20,112 bases of DNA, from positions 1 through 20,112 of IMG/VR virus record IMGVR_UViG_3300024433_000081. The stretch is one strand, 5' to 3'. How positions within the stretch are numbered: position 1 is the first letter of the stretch; every line of letters begins with the position of its first letter. Below the pieces are notes generated by a model that worked only from the letters and a program-made list of their open reading frames with translations, had not been told where the DNA came from and searched no databases. Made by a program: the position numbers and the translations under genes. The DNA is from a virus. Shown piece after piece: positions 1 through 7,313 of the stretch.

Positions 1-2
1 AA

Positions 3-266
3 ACAGTAATACAGCAAGCACTAGACAACGGTGTTATAAGCGTGAATAAACAATTAAGCGATACTCAAATAGCTTATATCACAGACGCAAGCGGTAATGA
101 TGAAAATGCTTGGTATCAAGTGCAAAACTCAGGGTATTGGGTTAATGCAGATGTTGAAAGCTTTGAGCCAACACCAGGAAATGTTGAGTATAAAGCGGTT
201 TACACATTGATTTATGGCAAAGACGATGTAATCAACAAAATTGAAGGCGAACAAATACTAATTTAA
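3..266 (+). CDS. DUF3383-like tail sheath protein, C-terminal part (5' end outside window)
   Basis: The reading frame is open from the first codon of the window (position 3) to a TAA at 264-266, so only the last 87 residues are present. The GTG at 42 is simply an internal valine, not a start. The visible stretch ([15 protein letters not shown], then an IAYITDASG segment and a closing beta-rich [15 protein letters not shown]) resembles the C-terminus of DUF3383 phage proteins, which occupy the sheath-like position just upstream of the tube gene in small contractile-tailed phages. The tube-like gene follows 14 bases later with its own AAGGAG site. The sheath assignment rests mostly on position and on family resemblance read by eye; the fragment is too short for certainty. 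Confidence 0.6.
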   Translation, partial: TVIQQALDNGVISVNKQLSDTQIAYITDASGNDENAWYQVQNSGYWVNADVESFEPTPGNVEYKAVYTLIYGKDDVINKIEGEQILI

Positions 267-280
267 AAGGAGTTTTTAAG

Positions 281-724
281 ATGGCTGATATTTCAGGTTT
301 TGGATTAGTTGTTACAGTTGTCGCTAGTAATACTTTTCCTGTAGGTTTCCAGGTAACACAGTTTGCAGATGATACTGACCCGTTCGATGTTCCAAGTATC
401 CAGATTGCAGACAAAGCGATGGGCTTAAATGGCGACTTGGTTGTGTGGTCAACAGCTAACCCTTTAAATATATCTTTAGCAGTTGTACCGCAAACACCAG
501 ACGACACAAACTTAGGTATATTGTTTGAAGCTAATCGTGTCGCACGCGGTAAACTTGGCGCAGGTGATATAATCACAATGAACGCGGTTTATAAAAATGG
601 TAAATTTATAACTTTGACAAACGGTTTAATAACTGATGGTATGCCAGGCGATGCAGTAGCAAGCGCAGGGCGCATTAAGTCAAAAGTTTATAATTTTAGT
701 TTTGAAAACGTAATAGGTATTTAA
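281..724 (+). CDS. Tail tube-like structural protein (DUF3277-like)
   Basis: A 147-residue protein starting at ATG 281, with AAGGAG at 267-272 as ribosome binding site. It has no cysteine, no membrane segment and an alternating beta-strand pattern from the N-terminus ([32 protein letters not shown]) to the end ([14 protein letters not shown]). The length, the opening, and the position between sheath and chaperone genes are those of the DUF3277-type tube proteins in contractile-tailed phages. The tube protein would polymerise around the tape measure inside the sheath. There is no catalytic motif to check, so the role is inferred from gene order and fold-like pattern. A gap of only three bases separates it from the next gene, consistent with a single late operon. 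Confidence 0.6.
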   Translation: MADISGFGLVVTVVASNTFPVGFQVTQFADDTDPFDVPSIQIADKAMGLNGDLVVWSTANPLNISLAVVPQTPDDTNLGILFEANRVARGKLGAGDIITMNAVYKNGKFITLTNGLITDGMPGDAVASAGRIKSKVYNFSFENVIGI

Positions 725-727
725 TAA

Positions 728-1147
728 ATGTTAGAACCCAAACAAATAGAAATCGATGGACAGAAATTTATAATTTCAAAATTTCCGGCAACGGAAGGAC
801 GCAAAATAATAACAAGCTACCCGCTGACGGCAATTCCTAAAGTTGCCGAATATTCAGCAAATGAAGAAATTATGTATCAATTAATGAGTTATGTTTCTAT
901 TAAAACGGGTTCTACAGAAATACCATTAATCAATAAAGATTTAATTAATAATCATGTTAAATCGTGGGAAACGCTGATGAAAATCGAGGGGGCAATGATA
1001 GAATATAATTGCTCTTTTTTTCAGAACGGGCTAGTCTCGACTTTCTTAGGAGATTTAGCCCAGAAGGCCCCACAGTGGATTTTAAAAATATTGACGGACT
1101 TTTCGGAGCAATCATCTCGGAAAACAAAGCGACGCTCAAAGAGTTAA
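728..1147 (+). CDS. Tail assembly chaperone, zero-frame product
   Basis: A 139-residue protein (ATG 728, TAA 1145-1147) lying between the tube and tape measure genes, the usual place of the gpG-type tail assembly chaperone. The N-terminal part (KQIEIDGQKFIISKFPATEGRKI) reads like the substrate-type beta start of such chaperones, followed by helices. The C-terminal segment from about residue 95 (FFQNGLVSTFLGDLA) to the basic end SSRKTKRRSKS is still protein-like, which argues that the zero frame is translated to its own stop. This would be the abundant short form; a minor longer form arises by -1 frameshifting inside the gene. Known role of the family: these proteins coat the tape measure and recruit tube subunits and are absent from the mature virion. 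Confidence 0.75.
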   Translation: MLEPKQIEIDGQKFIISKFPATEGRKIITSYPLTAIPKVAEYSANEEIMYQLMSYVSIKTGSTEIPLINKDLINNHVKSWETLMKIEGAMIEYNCSFFQNGLVSTFLGDLAQKAPQWILKILTDFSEQSSRKTKRRSKS

Positions 1148-1257
1148 AAACTATATACACGCTAGAAGATGCTTTTTTAATGTGGGAAGTAATAGCGGTT
1201 ACGCGGTATAATGAACACTTAGCAGCGCAACACGCGGCGAAGCAAAGGAAAAAATAA
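728..1257 (+). CDS. Tail assembly chaperone, -1 frameshift fusion (gpGT-like)
   Basis: Zero-frame translation up to the lysine codon at 1085-1087, then a one-base backward slip, gives a 176-residue fusion ending at TAA 1255-1257. The -1 frame is open from at least 1009 and adds NIDGLFGAIISENKATLKELKTIYTLED and a helical tail rich in Ala, Gln and Lys. There is no good stand-alone start for this downstream frame: its first ATG (1009) lies deep in the upstream gene without a Shine-Dalgarno site. The slip heptamer T TTA AAA is in the correct phase. The layout matches the gpG/gpGT arrangement known from lambda and many other tailed phages, in which the T extension binds the tape measure. The next gene (tape measure) starts directly after the fusion stop. 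Confidence 0.75.
1081..1124 (+). promoter_or_regulatory. Programmed -1 frameshift signal (slippery heptamer plus hairpin)
   Basis: T TTA AAA at 1081-1087 fits the X XXY YYZ rule in the zero frame of the chaperone. Twelve bases downstream, TTTTCGGAG (1100-1108) can pair with CTCGGAAAA (1116-1124) with one G-G mismatch and a seven-base loop, a possible stimulatory hairpin. A second in-phase heptamer, T TTT TTT at 1015-1021, would lead to the same -1 frame, but it would discard a zero-frame stretch that looks genuinely coding. Which site is used is an inference. Confidence 0.65.
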
Positions 1258-1258
1258 C

Positions 1259-2533
1259 GTGGCGATACTAGATACTTTTTACATACTTTTTAAAAGTGAT
1301 TCCAAAGATGCTGAAAAAGGCATTAAGAATGTTAATAAGTCTGTTAAAAACTTAAATTCTAGTCTTTTAGCAACTGCAACTAAAGCGATATCATTAGCCG
1401 CGATTTTTAAAAGTCTAACAAGCGCATTTAGTTACGCTTCGGAAATTAGCGCAGCCTCTCAAGCTTTACAAGTTAACGCGAATGATTTAGAAGTTTGGGG
1501 AAATGCTTTAAAAACAACGGGCGGCAATGTTGGAAGTTTAACAAGTTCATTGCAAAGCTTAGCGGATCATTTGCAAACTACGCCGCGTGTTGCACTTCAA
1601 GTATTGCCAAAACTTGCCGAACAATTCGAAAAACTAGATCAATTCCAGGCGACGCGCTACGGTAAAATATTAGGGTTAGATATGCCTACTATTTTATTGT
1701 TGCAACAGGGGCGGCGTGAGTTAGATTCGATCATAACAAGACAAAAAGAGTTAAGCACAGTTACAGAGAAAGACGCGCAATCGCTTAATAAGTTTCAGTA
1801 TGAACTAAATAACACGGGTTTAGCATTTAAAAAATTAAGTTATAGGCTAATAAGGCCGCTCTTGCCAACAATTGAAAAGATAATGAAATCTTTTGAAAAA
1901 ATGGCATTGTCTTTAGAAAAACATAGCGGATTTATTAAAGGCGCGCTTGTTCCCGTTGCAGTTATCGCGGGAGTGGTTGCGGCTGAATTTTTGATAGCTA
2001 ACGCTATTATACTAGCGTTAGCCGCCGCGATAGGGTTGGCGTGGGATGATATACAAGTATTTATGGAGGGCGGAGACTCGCTAATAGGCCTCGCACTTGA
2101 AAGATGGCCCGCGTTATCCGAAGTTGTTAAAACAACAATGCAAGCTATAAAAACCGCTTTTAAAGCTGTTTTGTGGTTTTTTGATGACATGGCAGTAGGC
2201 ATTAATAAACTTATAAATAGTTTTAAAACCGTGGGTAATGCTATCTCAAAATTTACTGGAAAATTTAAAGATTCTAAAGTTAACGTAATGTTTGACACAG
2301 CGCAAAGAGAATTAAACTTAGCAACTAATAGCGGTTTGGCGTCGCAAACATCTAGCAGCATATTTAATAACAGCGTTAATAATAAAAATTTAGAATCAAG
2401 CGTGAATATCAGTGATATAACTATAAACACGCAAGCAACAGACGCGAGTCAAATAGCTTATGGTTTAACAACAGAATTAAAAAAACAATTTAGACAAACA
2501 CAAAATGAAGTTGCAAACGGAGTATTAATATAA
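1259..2533 (+). CDS. Tail tape measure protein (short)
   Basis: A 424-residue protein with a GTG start at 1259, an AGGA element about eight bases upstream, and the chaperone stop immediately before it. The N-terminus (residues 1-60) is a Lys/Asn-rich helical stretch with repeated VNKSVKNLN-type heptads. A hydrophobic region lies around residues 224-260 (GALVPVAVIAGVVAAEFLIANAIILALAAAIGL), directly followed by WDDIQVFMEGGDSLIG, a motif commonly seen in tape measure proteins of small myophages. The C-terminus is Asn/Ser-rich. Tape measures set tail length and carry the segment inserted into the host membrane. At about 0.15 nm per residue, a helix of this length would suggest a tail tube of roughly 60 nm. 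This is an estimate from the family rule. Confidence 0.8.
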   Translation: MAILDTFYILFKSDSKDAEKGIKNVNKSVKNLNSSLLATATKAISLAAIFKSLTSAFSYASEISAASQALQVNANDLEVWGNALKTTGGNVGSLTSSLQSLADHLQTTPRVALQVLPKLAEQFEKLDQFQATRYGKILGLDMPTILLLQQGRRELDSIITRQKELSTVTEKDAQSLNKFQYELNNTGLAFKKLSYRLIRPLLPTIEKIMKSFEKMALSLEKHSGFIKGALVPVAVIAGVVAAEFLIANAIILALAAAIGLAWDDIQVFMEGGDSLIGLALERWPALSEVVKTTMQAIKTAFKAVLWFFDDMAVGINKLINSFKTVGNAISKFTGKFKDSKVNVMFDTAQRELNLATNSGLASQTSSSIFNNSVNNKNLESSVNISDITINTQATDASQIAYGLTTELKKQFRQTQNEVANGVLI

Positions 2534-3075
2534 TGCCCGCAATATTTCAAACATTAATACCTACTCATGCTTATGATCAAGTTGCGATTTTTGATGATGA
2601 CTTTATACAACTTTTTCCAGGCGCACGCGCTATAAAAGCAATCGTTAAAGAACAATCAAAAGTCATGGAACACCCTCTCGAAGACGGCGCGACAATTACA
2701 GATCATAGGGTGATTTTACCGATTGAAATTGAATTGTCTTTTATTCTTAAACCCGAAGATTATCAAGATACATACAATCAAATTAAACAATATTATCTTG
2801 ATGCTACATTGTTAAACGTGCAAACAAAATCAGGCGTATATCAAAATCAATTAATACAAGCAATGCCTCATGAAGAAAACACAGAGCAATATAATACTTT
2901 AGTTTTAGCAATAACTACGAAAGAAGTTTTATTCGCACTAACTGAATTTGAATACAGCGCCGCCGATCCTTTGCAGTCTTCGACAGTTAATCGAGGTGCA
3001 CAGCAGGGAACAACGGTTAACACTAATACTTCAATCGTTAGACAGGGAATTGATAAACTAAGAGGTGCAGCATGA
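2533..3075 (+). CDS. Dit-like distal tail/baseplate protein
   Basis: A 180-residue protein whose ATG (2533) overlaps the tape measure TAA by one base. The sequence begins with FQTLIPTHAYDQVAIFDDDFIQLFPGARAI and then shows a beta-rich core containing VMEHPLEDGATITDHRVILPIEIELSF. This pattern (an output residue pair followed by His-Pro-Leu-Glu-Asp-Gly and a stretch of strands) is that of Dit-like N-terminal domains in contractile-tailed phages. The end is Ser/Thr/Asn-rich and low in complexity. Placed after the tape measure and before the plug and hub, it would form part of the ring joining tube and baseplate. The name is by recognisable family pattern; the detailed position in the baseplate is inferred. 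Confidence 0.65.
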   Translation: MPAIFQTLIPTHAYDQVAIFDDDFIQLFPGARAIKAIVKEQSKVMEHPLEDGATITDHRVILPIEIELSFILKPEDYQDTYNQIKQYYLDATLLNVQTKSGVYQNQLIQAMPHEENTEQYNTLVLAITTKEVLFALTEFEYSAADPLQSSTVNRGAQQGTTVNTNTSIVRQGIDKLRGAA

Positions 3076-3389
3076 TTATAGTACCTTTGGCTAGAGTACC
3101 GAATCAAACATTTTCGATCACTTTAGATAGTAATCAATATAATATTGGTGTGTTTACTACTCGCTCGACCATGGCAATAGATATAACACGCAATAATGAG
3201 ATAGTAATACAAGGCCAGCGCCTTGTACCAGATTCTATCGTAATACCTTATAGGTATTTAGAAGACGGTAATTTTTTTATATTAACTGAAAATGGCGAAT
3301 ATCCGTTCTATACAGAATTTGGAGTTTCTCAATTTTTGCTTTATGCTTCTACCGCAGAGCTTGAAGAATTGAGGGCTGAAAATGGCTGA
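3072..3389 (+). CDS. Small baseplate plug-like protein (Pam3 gp18-like)
   Basis: A 105-residue protein starting at ATG 3072 in a four-base ATGA overlap with the Dit-like gene. The opening IIVPLARVPNQTFSITLDSNQYNIGVFTTRSTMAIDIT and the later aromatic PFYTEFGVSQFLLYAS resemble the family annotated after the cyanophage Pam3 baseplate plug gp18, all-beta proteins of about 100 residues. Gene order (Dit-like, plug, hub, spike) is also that of this phage type. It overlaps the hub gene by eight bases, so the three are probably translationally coupled. The assignment is by pattern memory plus position and carries moderate confidence. Confidence 0.55.
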   Translation: MIIVPLARVPNQTFSITLDSNQYNIGVFTTRSTMAIDITRNNEIVIQGQRLVPDSIVIPYRYLEDGNFFILTENGEYPFYTEFGVSQFLLYASTAELEELRAENG

Positions 3390-4209
3390 TGCTTTAGACC
3401 CTCGCATAGTAAAAGTATCTATAGAAATTAACGGAGTTACTCAAACTTTCCAAGATATACTTATAACCGCGTCGGGTACAAAGTACGCTAACCCTTTGCA
3501 AAATTCAGCTAATATAACTTTGACAAACTTAGATAAAACAACACAAGATTTTATACTAAGTGAGACAAGCCCTTTTAATTTAAATCGCACGCCTAAAATT
3601 GTGTCTTTGTTTGCAGGTCGTGAGAGCTACGGCGATACGCTAATATATCGCGGCAATGTGATAAGCGCGGTTGTATCTCAACCGCCAGACTTAACAACAA
3701 CACTAAAATGTTTAACAGGAAATTATGTTAAGGGGAGTGTTATAGCGCGTTACCAACCAGGGACCGCTACATTATCAAACATTGCGAAAGGTATAGCACA
3801 AGATACAAATACTATTTTAAATTTTCAGGCTACAGATAAAAATATTACTAATTATAATTTTTCAGGTGCAGCATTAGACCAAGTTAAAAACTTGAATAAC
3901 GCGGGTAATTATAACGCTTATATAGATGACAATATACTAGTTGTTAAAGATGCTGGTGTGCCAATAACGGGCAGTGTTAGAACACTAAGCGCACAAGACG
4001 GGTTAATAGGTATTCCCGAAATTACAGAGCAAGGTGTAAAAGTTAAATATTTACTTGATAATGTTAGCAGACTTGGCGGCGCGTTAGATTTAAGAAGTGA
4101 AGTATACCCAGCGGTTAACGGAAGGTATATAATATATAAGTTAGGTTTTGAAATAGCGAACCGAGAAACCCCATTTTATTACATTGCAGAAGCGGCTAGA
4201 ATTTTATGA
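3382..4209 (+). CDS. Baseplate hub protein (gp44/gp27/gpD-like)
   Basis: A 275-residue, strongly beta-rich protein. The first part (RIVKVSIEINGVTQTFQDILITASGTKYANPLQNSANITLTNLD) and the central SLFAGRESYGDTLIYRGNVISAVVSQPPDLTTTLKCLTG look like the barrel domains of hub proteins, which carry a field of the type gives-a-modification-of-the-tube followed by a module on which the spike sits. The later SVIARYQPGTATLSNIAKGIAQD has the helix found in the middle domain of such hubs. The ATG (3382) lies inside the end of the plug gene and the stop (4207-4209) overlaps the spike start in ATGA, as expected for components needed together. The role as trimeric hub is inferred from gene order and pattern. 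Confidence 0.6.
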   Translation: MADALDPRIVKVSIEINGVTQTFQDILITASGTKYANPLQNSANITLTNLDKTTQDFILSETSPFNLNRTPKIVSLFAGRESYGDTLIYRGNVISAVVSQPPDLTTTLKCLTGNYVKGSVIARYQPGTATLSNIAKGIAQDTNTILNFQATDKNITNYNFSGAALDQVKNLNNAGNYNAYIDDNILVVKDAGVPITGSVRTLSAQDGLIGIPEITEQGVKVKYLLDNVSRLGGALDLRSEVYPAVNGRYIIYKLGFEIANRETPFYYIAEAARIL

Positions 4210-5078
4210 GTGCAAGCGAAACAGGCAATAACCCAAACATTAATCCGGCTGATAATGAATCGTTAGCGGGTGTTATGCGCTTTGCATTTAATCAATTATT
4301 GCGAAACACGGACGGCATGTTGCCAGCTCAAGTGATAAGTTATGATAGAGCAGAAAACCGCGTACAAGTGCAGCTAATGATCGCGATGGTTTCGACGTCG
4401 GGCGCCCAAGTTAGTAGATCGCAAATTGCAAGTATCCCCGTAATTAACTTGGGGGGTGGTGGCTATGTGCTTAATTTCCCGTTGCAACCAGGCGACTTAG
4501 GTTTTGTGATGGCTAATGATAGAGACCTAAGCTTATTTTTACAAACTTACATAGAGTCACCCCCGAATACTCAGCGTGTTAAAAACTTTGCTGATGGTGT
4601 TTTTATACCTAGTGTTTTATCTGATTATGACGTAAGCGGCGAGGACGGCAATGCTGTTTTGCAAAATTTAGATGGTTCTGTAAAAATATCATTATCACAA
4701 ACAGACATAAACATAGTCGCAGATAATACTATTATAAATTCTGTAAATGTTACAGTTAACGCAGACACAGACGTAACAGTAAATACAAATACAGCAACTG
4801 TTAACGCTGATTCTAGTGTGACTGTTAACGCTAATACTACAGACATAAACGCAGATACTAGCATAACTTTAAATGCGCCGATCACCACAGTAACCGGTGA
4901 ATTTATAACGCAAGGTTTAGCGCGAAATCAGGCAGGCTTGAGTGTGACAGGTCTCGCAACTAGTGTATATTCAGCATATTTTGCTAATAGTATTTATGTT
5001 GTTACAAGCGGGCAAGCTGGCACAGTGTTTAATCCTGGAGGACCAGGGCCGGTAGTACCAGCCCCACCACCGCCATAG
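4206..5078 (+). CDS. Baseplate spike/puncturing protein (gp138/gpV type) with proline-rich C-terminus
   Basis: A 290-residue protein. Residues about 20-120 contain MLPAQVISYDRAENRVQVQLMIAMV and, later, PVINLGGGGYVLNFPLQPGDLGFVMANDRDLSLFLQ, the OB-fold pattern of the phage Gp138 N-terminal domain family. Residues about 165-235 form a run of short Val/Thr/Asn/Ala/Asp repeats (VTVNAD-like units), which suits a triple-stranded beta-helix needle. The C-terminus is GGPGPVVPAPPPP rather than an obvious His-x-His metal-binding tip. The spike would cap the hub and pierce the outer membrane. The first domain assignment is fairly secure; how the proline end is capped (for instance by a separate PAAR-like protein) is unknown, and no such gene is seen in the window. 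Confidence 0.75.
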   Translation: MSASETGNNPNINPADNESLAGVMRFAFNQLLRNTDGMLPAQVISYDRAENRVQVQLMIAMVSTSGAQVSRSQIASIPVINLGGGGYVLNFPLQPGDLGFVMANDRDLSLFLQTYIESPPNTQRVKNFADGVFIPSVLSDYDVSGEDGNAVLQNLDGSVKISLSQTDINIVADNTIINSVNVTVNADTDVTVNTNTATVNADSSVTVNANTTDINADTSITLNAPITTVTGEFITQGLARNQAGLSVTGLATSVYSAYFANSIYVVTSGQAGTVFNPGGPGPVVPAPPPP

Positions 5079-5088
5079 GAATTAAAAA

Positions 5089-5442
5089 ATGACGCAAACA
5101 TTAGCGGTAAATGATAAAAATGATATTTTTATAGATGGTGAAAATAACATAGCGATTGCTTTTGATTTAGAAGCAACATTACAAGCATGTGCTCAAGCTA
5201 CTAAAACATTATTAAATGAAATGATTTACGCGCAAGGACAAGGCGTGCCATATTTTGAAACGGCTTATGCAGGCGTTCCGAACTTGCAACAGTTCGAAGC
5301 TGCAACAAGAAACGCGATACTTGCAGTTTCCGGAGTTGTTGAAATCGTATCGTTTATTTTAGGTCAAGAAGGCGATACACTTAGTTATTCAGTTGTAATA
5401 AGAACAGTTTATGGAATAGGAAATATTCAAAATGGCGGATAA
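5089..5442 (+). CDS. Baseplate wedge protein, gp25/gpW-like
   Basis: A 117-residue protein starting at ATG 5089 behind an AGGA site (5077-5080). The sequence has the usual order of gp25-like lysozyme-fold wedge proteins: an initial IFIDGENNIAIAFDLEATLQACAQATKTLLNEMIYAQGQGVPYFETAYAG, then a helix (LQQFEAATRNAILAVSGVVEIVSF), and a final strand pair with YSVVIRTVYG. It overlaps the J-like gene by 11 bases, and the pair gp25-like then J-like is the standard order in contractile-tail gene clusters. In the family these proteins join the wedge to the sheath at the top of the baseplate. They are not expected to be enzymatically active despite the fold name. Confidence 0.75.
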   Translation: MTQTLAVNDKNDIFIDGENNIAIAFDLEATLQACAQATKTLLNEMIYAQGQGVPYFETAYAGVPNLQQFEAATRNAILAVSGVVEIVSFILGQEGDTLSYSVVIRTVYGIGNIQNGG

Positions 5443-6649
5443 TGTTTATAATTACGTAGAGCCAACAGGTGTCATAATACCTGATACCGAAACAATACAA
5501 GAACAAGTCATAGAAGAATATAAAAACCTTTTTGGTCAAGATTTAATAGTCACGCCAAACACGCCGCAAGGCTTGCTTATAACCGCTGAAACCACAGCGC
5601 GTGACGCCGTCGCAGTGAATAACGCAACTCTTGCAAATCAAATAAACCCAAATTTTGCAGGCGGTATTTTCTTAGACGCAATTCTAGCACTTACCGGAAC
5701 AGAGCGCACACCGGCGACTTTTACAACTGTGACCGGAACACTTACAGGTGTGCCTGGAACTATTGTTCCCTCAGGCTCGCAAGTTAGAGAAACAACAAAT
5801 CAAGCGCTTTTTGAGTCTGTATCAGCGGTGACTATACCTACAGGCGGCACTATTGATGTTGATTTTCAGGCGGTAGACCCTGGTCCAATTGCAGTTACCC
5901 CAGGCACTCTAACAGACATAGTAAGTAATGTTATAGGCTGGCAAACAGTTGACAACGCAGCAGATCAAAATACATTGGGTACGTTAACTCAAACAGACGA
6001 TCAAGCGAAGTCTTTTAGAAAAGCAACGCTCGCAATTCAGGGCCAGGGACTAGCAGAATCTATATTGAGCGGTGTTAACGCTTTGCCGAATGTTACAAGT
6101 GCGACATTTTTAGAAAATGTTAGCAGCTCGCCGCAAGTTATCGAAAATGTAAACATGAACCCCAATAGTATGTATTTATGTGTTGATGGCGGAGTTGATC
6201 AAGCGATAGCAGAAGAATTAACAAATAAAAAAAATGGCGGGTGTGGTTATACAAATGGCGCGGCCGTGCCCGTAAGTGTTCCCGTGACCGTGCCATTTTC
6301 GGGACAAGTTATAAATGTATTGTTTGACAGACCTGACGAAGTTCCCATGCTTGTTCGCGTAACAGTTCCCGCAGATATTTTTTCTAGCTTAGTTGTGCAA
6401 ATAGTCAAAGACGCAATTTTAAATTATGCGGCTGGAAATATCCCAGGTGAGCCGGGGCTTGTCATCGGTCAAGATGTTTCATGTTTTGAATTATCAGCAG
6501 CTATTAATTATTATGATCGTACTATTTTTGTTGATGATGTTGAGATATCAGACGCGGCGCCCGTTGCATATACACGAGATACAAAATTTATAGAAGTTTT
6601 TGAGAAAGCGACAATACAAGAAAGCTCAATACAAGTGATTCCAGCATGA
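5432..6649 (+). CDS. Baseplate J-like protein (gp47/gpJ family)
   Basis: A 405-residue protein with the typical beginning of baseplate J-like proteins (IIPDTETIQEQVIEEYKNLFGQDLIVTPNTPQGLLITAE) followed by RDAVAVNNATLANQINPNFAGGIFLDAILALTGTERTPAT. A middle beta domain (TGVPGTIVPSGSQVRE) precedes the characteristic acidic turn region and a C-terminal mixed domain. The length fits the family range. The stop overlaps the next gene in ATGA (6646-6649). Function known for the family: part of the wedge that joins the baseplate hub to the peripheral plate and controls sheath triggering. There are no odd features. Confidence 0.85.
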   Translation: MADNVYNYVEPTGVIIPDTETIQEQVIEEYKNLFGQDLIVTPNTPQGLLITAETTARDAVAVNNATLANQINPNFAGGIFLDAILALTGTERTPATFTTVTGTLTGVPGTIVPSGSQVRETTNQALFESVSAVTIPTGGTIDVDFQAVDPGPIAVTPGTLTDIVSNVIGWQTVDNAADQNTLGTLTQTDDQAKSFRKATLAIQGQGLAESILSGVNALPNVTSATFLENVSSSPQVIENVNMNPNSMYLCVDGGVDQAIAEELTNKKNGGCGYTNGAAVPVSVPVTVPFSGQVINVLFDRPDEVPMLVRVTVPADIFSSLVVQIVKDAILNYAAGNIPGEPGLVIGQDVSCFELSAAINYYDRTIFVDDVEISDAAPVAYTRDTKFIEVFEKATIQESSIQVIPA

Positions 6650-7296
6650 GTATAGACACAATAGAAAAATTTGATTTTAACATAGATACTCTAACAGCGA
6701 TTTTGTGGCAATATGATCAAGCAGATAATTTAAAACAGTTGCTAACTGATAAAAATTCATGGCTCGCAGAGTATTATACGCAATTCTGGAACGATTGGGT
6801 TTTTGATGTTTTTGACCTACGTACAGCGAATTTATTCGGTTTGACGATCTGGAGTATAATTTTAGATTTTCCTTTGTATGTGTCGTTAACGCCCCTTGAT
6901 CCCGCCGTGCCGCTTTGGGGTTTTAATGCGTATTTAACACCCCCGCCGCCACCGTTTGACTTAGAAAATACTTATAAAAATTTTCAAAACGGAAACTTAG
7001 CGCCCGCTAATACTTTAAGTTTGACAGAAGACGAGCAGCGAATAGTGTTACAGTTAAGGTATTATCAATTAGTAACGCGCGGGGCGGTCGGTGCGACAGA
7101 TGCGCTAGGTGTTAATCAATTTTTAAATTATGTTTTTGGCGATCTTGGCGGCGTGTGGATGCTCGATAATTTAGATATGACTATCACATATGAGTTTAAC
7201 TATACGCCGAGCAATAATTTACTTGATATAATAGAAAGTAATTTTTTATTACCGAAGCCGGCAGGCGTTGCAGTTAATTATATATTACCGCCGTAA
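6646..7296 (+). CDS. DUF2612 baseplate/tail protein (gpI-like position)
   Basis: A 216-residue protein, rich in Trp and Tyr, beginning with a helix-forming stretch (FNIDTLTAILWQYDQADNLKQLLTDKNSWLAEYYTQFWNDWVFDVFDLRTANLFGLTIWSIILDFPL). This Trp/Asp pattern, followed by DEQRIVLQLRYYQLVTRGAVGATDALGVNQFLNYVFGDLGGVWMLDNLDMTITYEF, matches DUF2612, a family encoded just after the J-like gene, where gpI sits in P2-like phages. A proline run (TPPPPPFD) in the middle probably is a flexible loop. The ATG overlaps the J-like stop by four bases. The family has no demonstrated biochemical activity; a role in attaching the fibre to the baseplate is inferred from position. Confidence 0.7.
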   Translation: MSIDTIEKFDFNIDTLTAILWQYDQADNLKQLLTDKNSWLAEYYTQFWNDWVFDVFDLRTANLFGLTIWSIILDFPLYVSLTPLDPAVPLWGFNAYLTPPPPPFDLENTYKNFQNGNLAPANTLSLTEDEQRIVLQLRYYQLVTRGAVGATDALGVNQFLNYVFGDLGGVWMLDNLDMTITYEFNYTPSNNLLDIIESNFLLPKPAGVAVNYILPP

Positions 7297-7313
7297 AATA
7301 TGGAGTTTTGAAT

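Noticed and set aside
1015-1021. T TTT TTT as the main frameshift site
   Set aside because: In phase and possible, but using it would skip a zero-frame stretch (QNGLVSTFLGDLAQKAPQW) that looks truly coding, so the T TTA AAA site is preferred.
1840-2430. Long - strand reading frame opposite the tape measure gene
   Set aside because: It is a shadow of an AT-rich, helix-coding gene; no promoter or Shine-Dalgarno site, and the sense gene has clear family features.
7308-7313. TTG start for the tail fibre at 7308
   Set aside because: It lies only two bases after the GGAG site, while ATG 7314 has correct spacing and gives the usual N-terminus.
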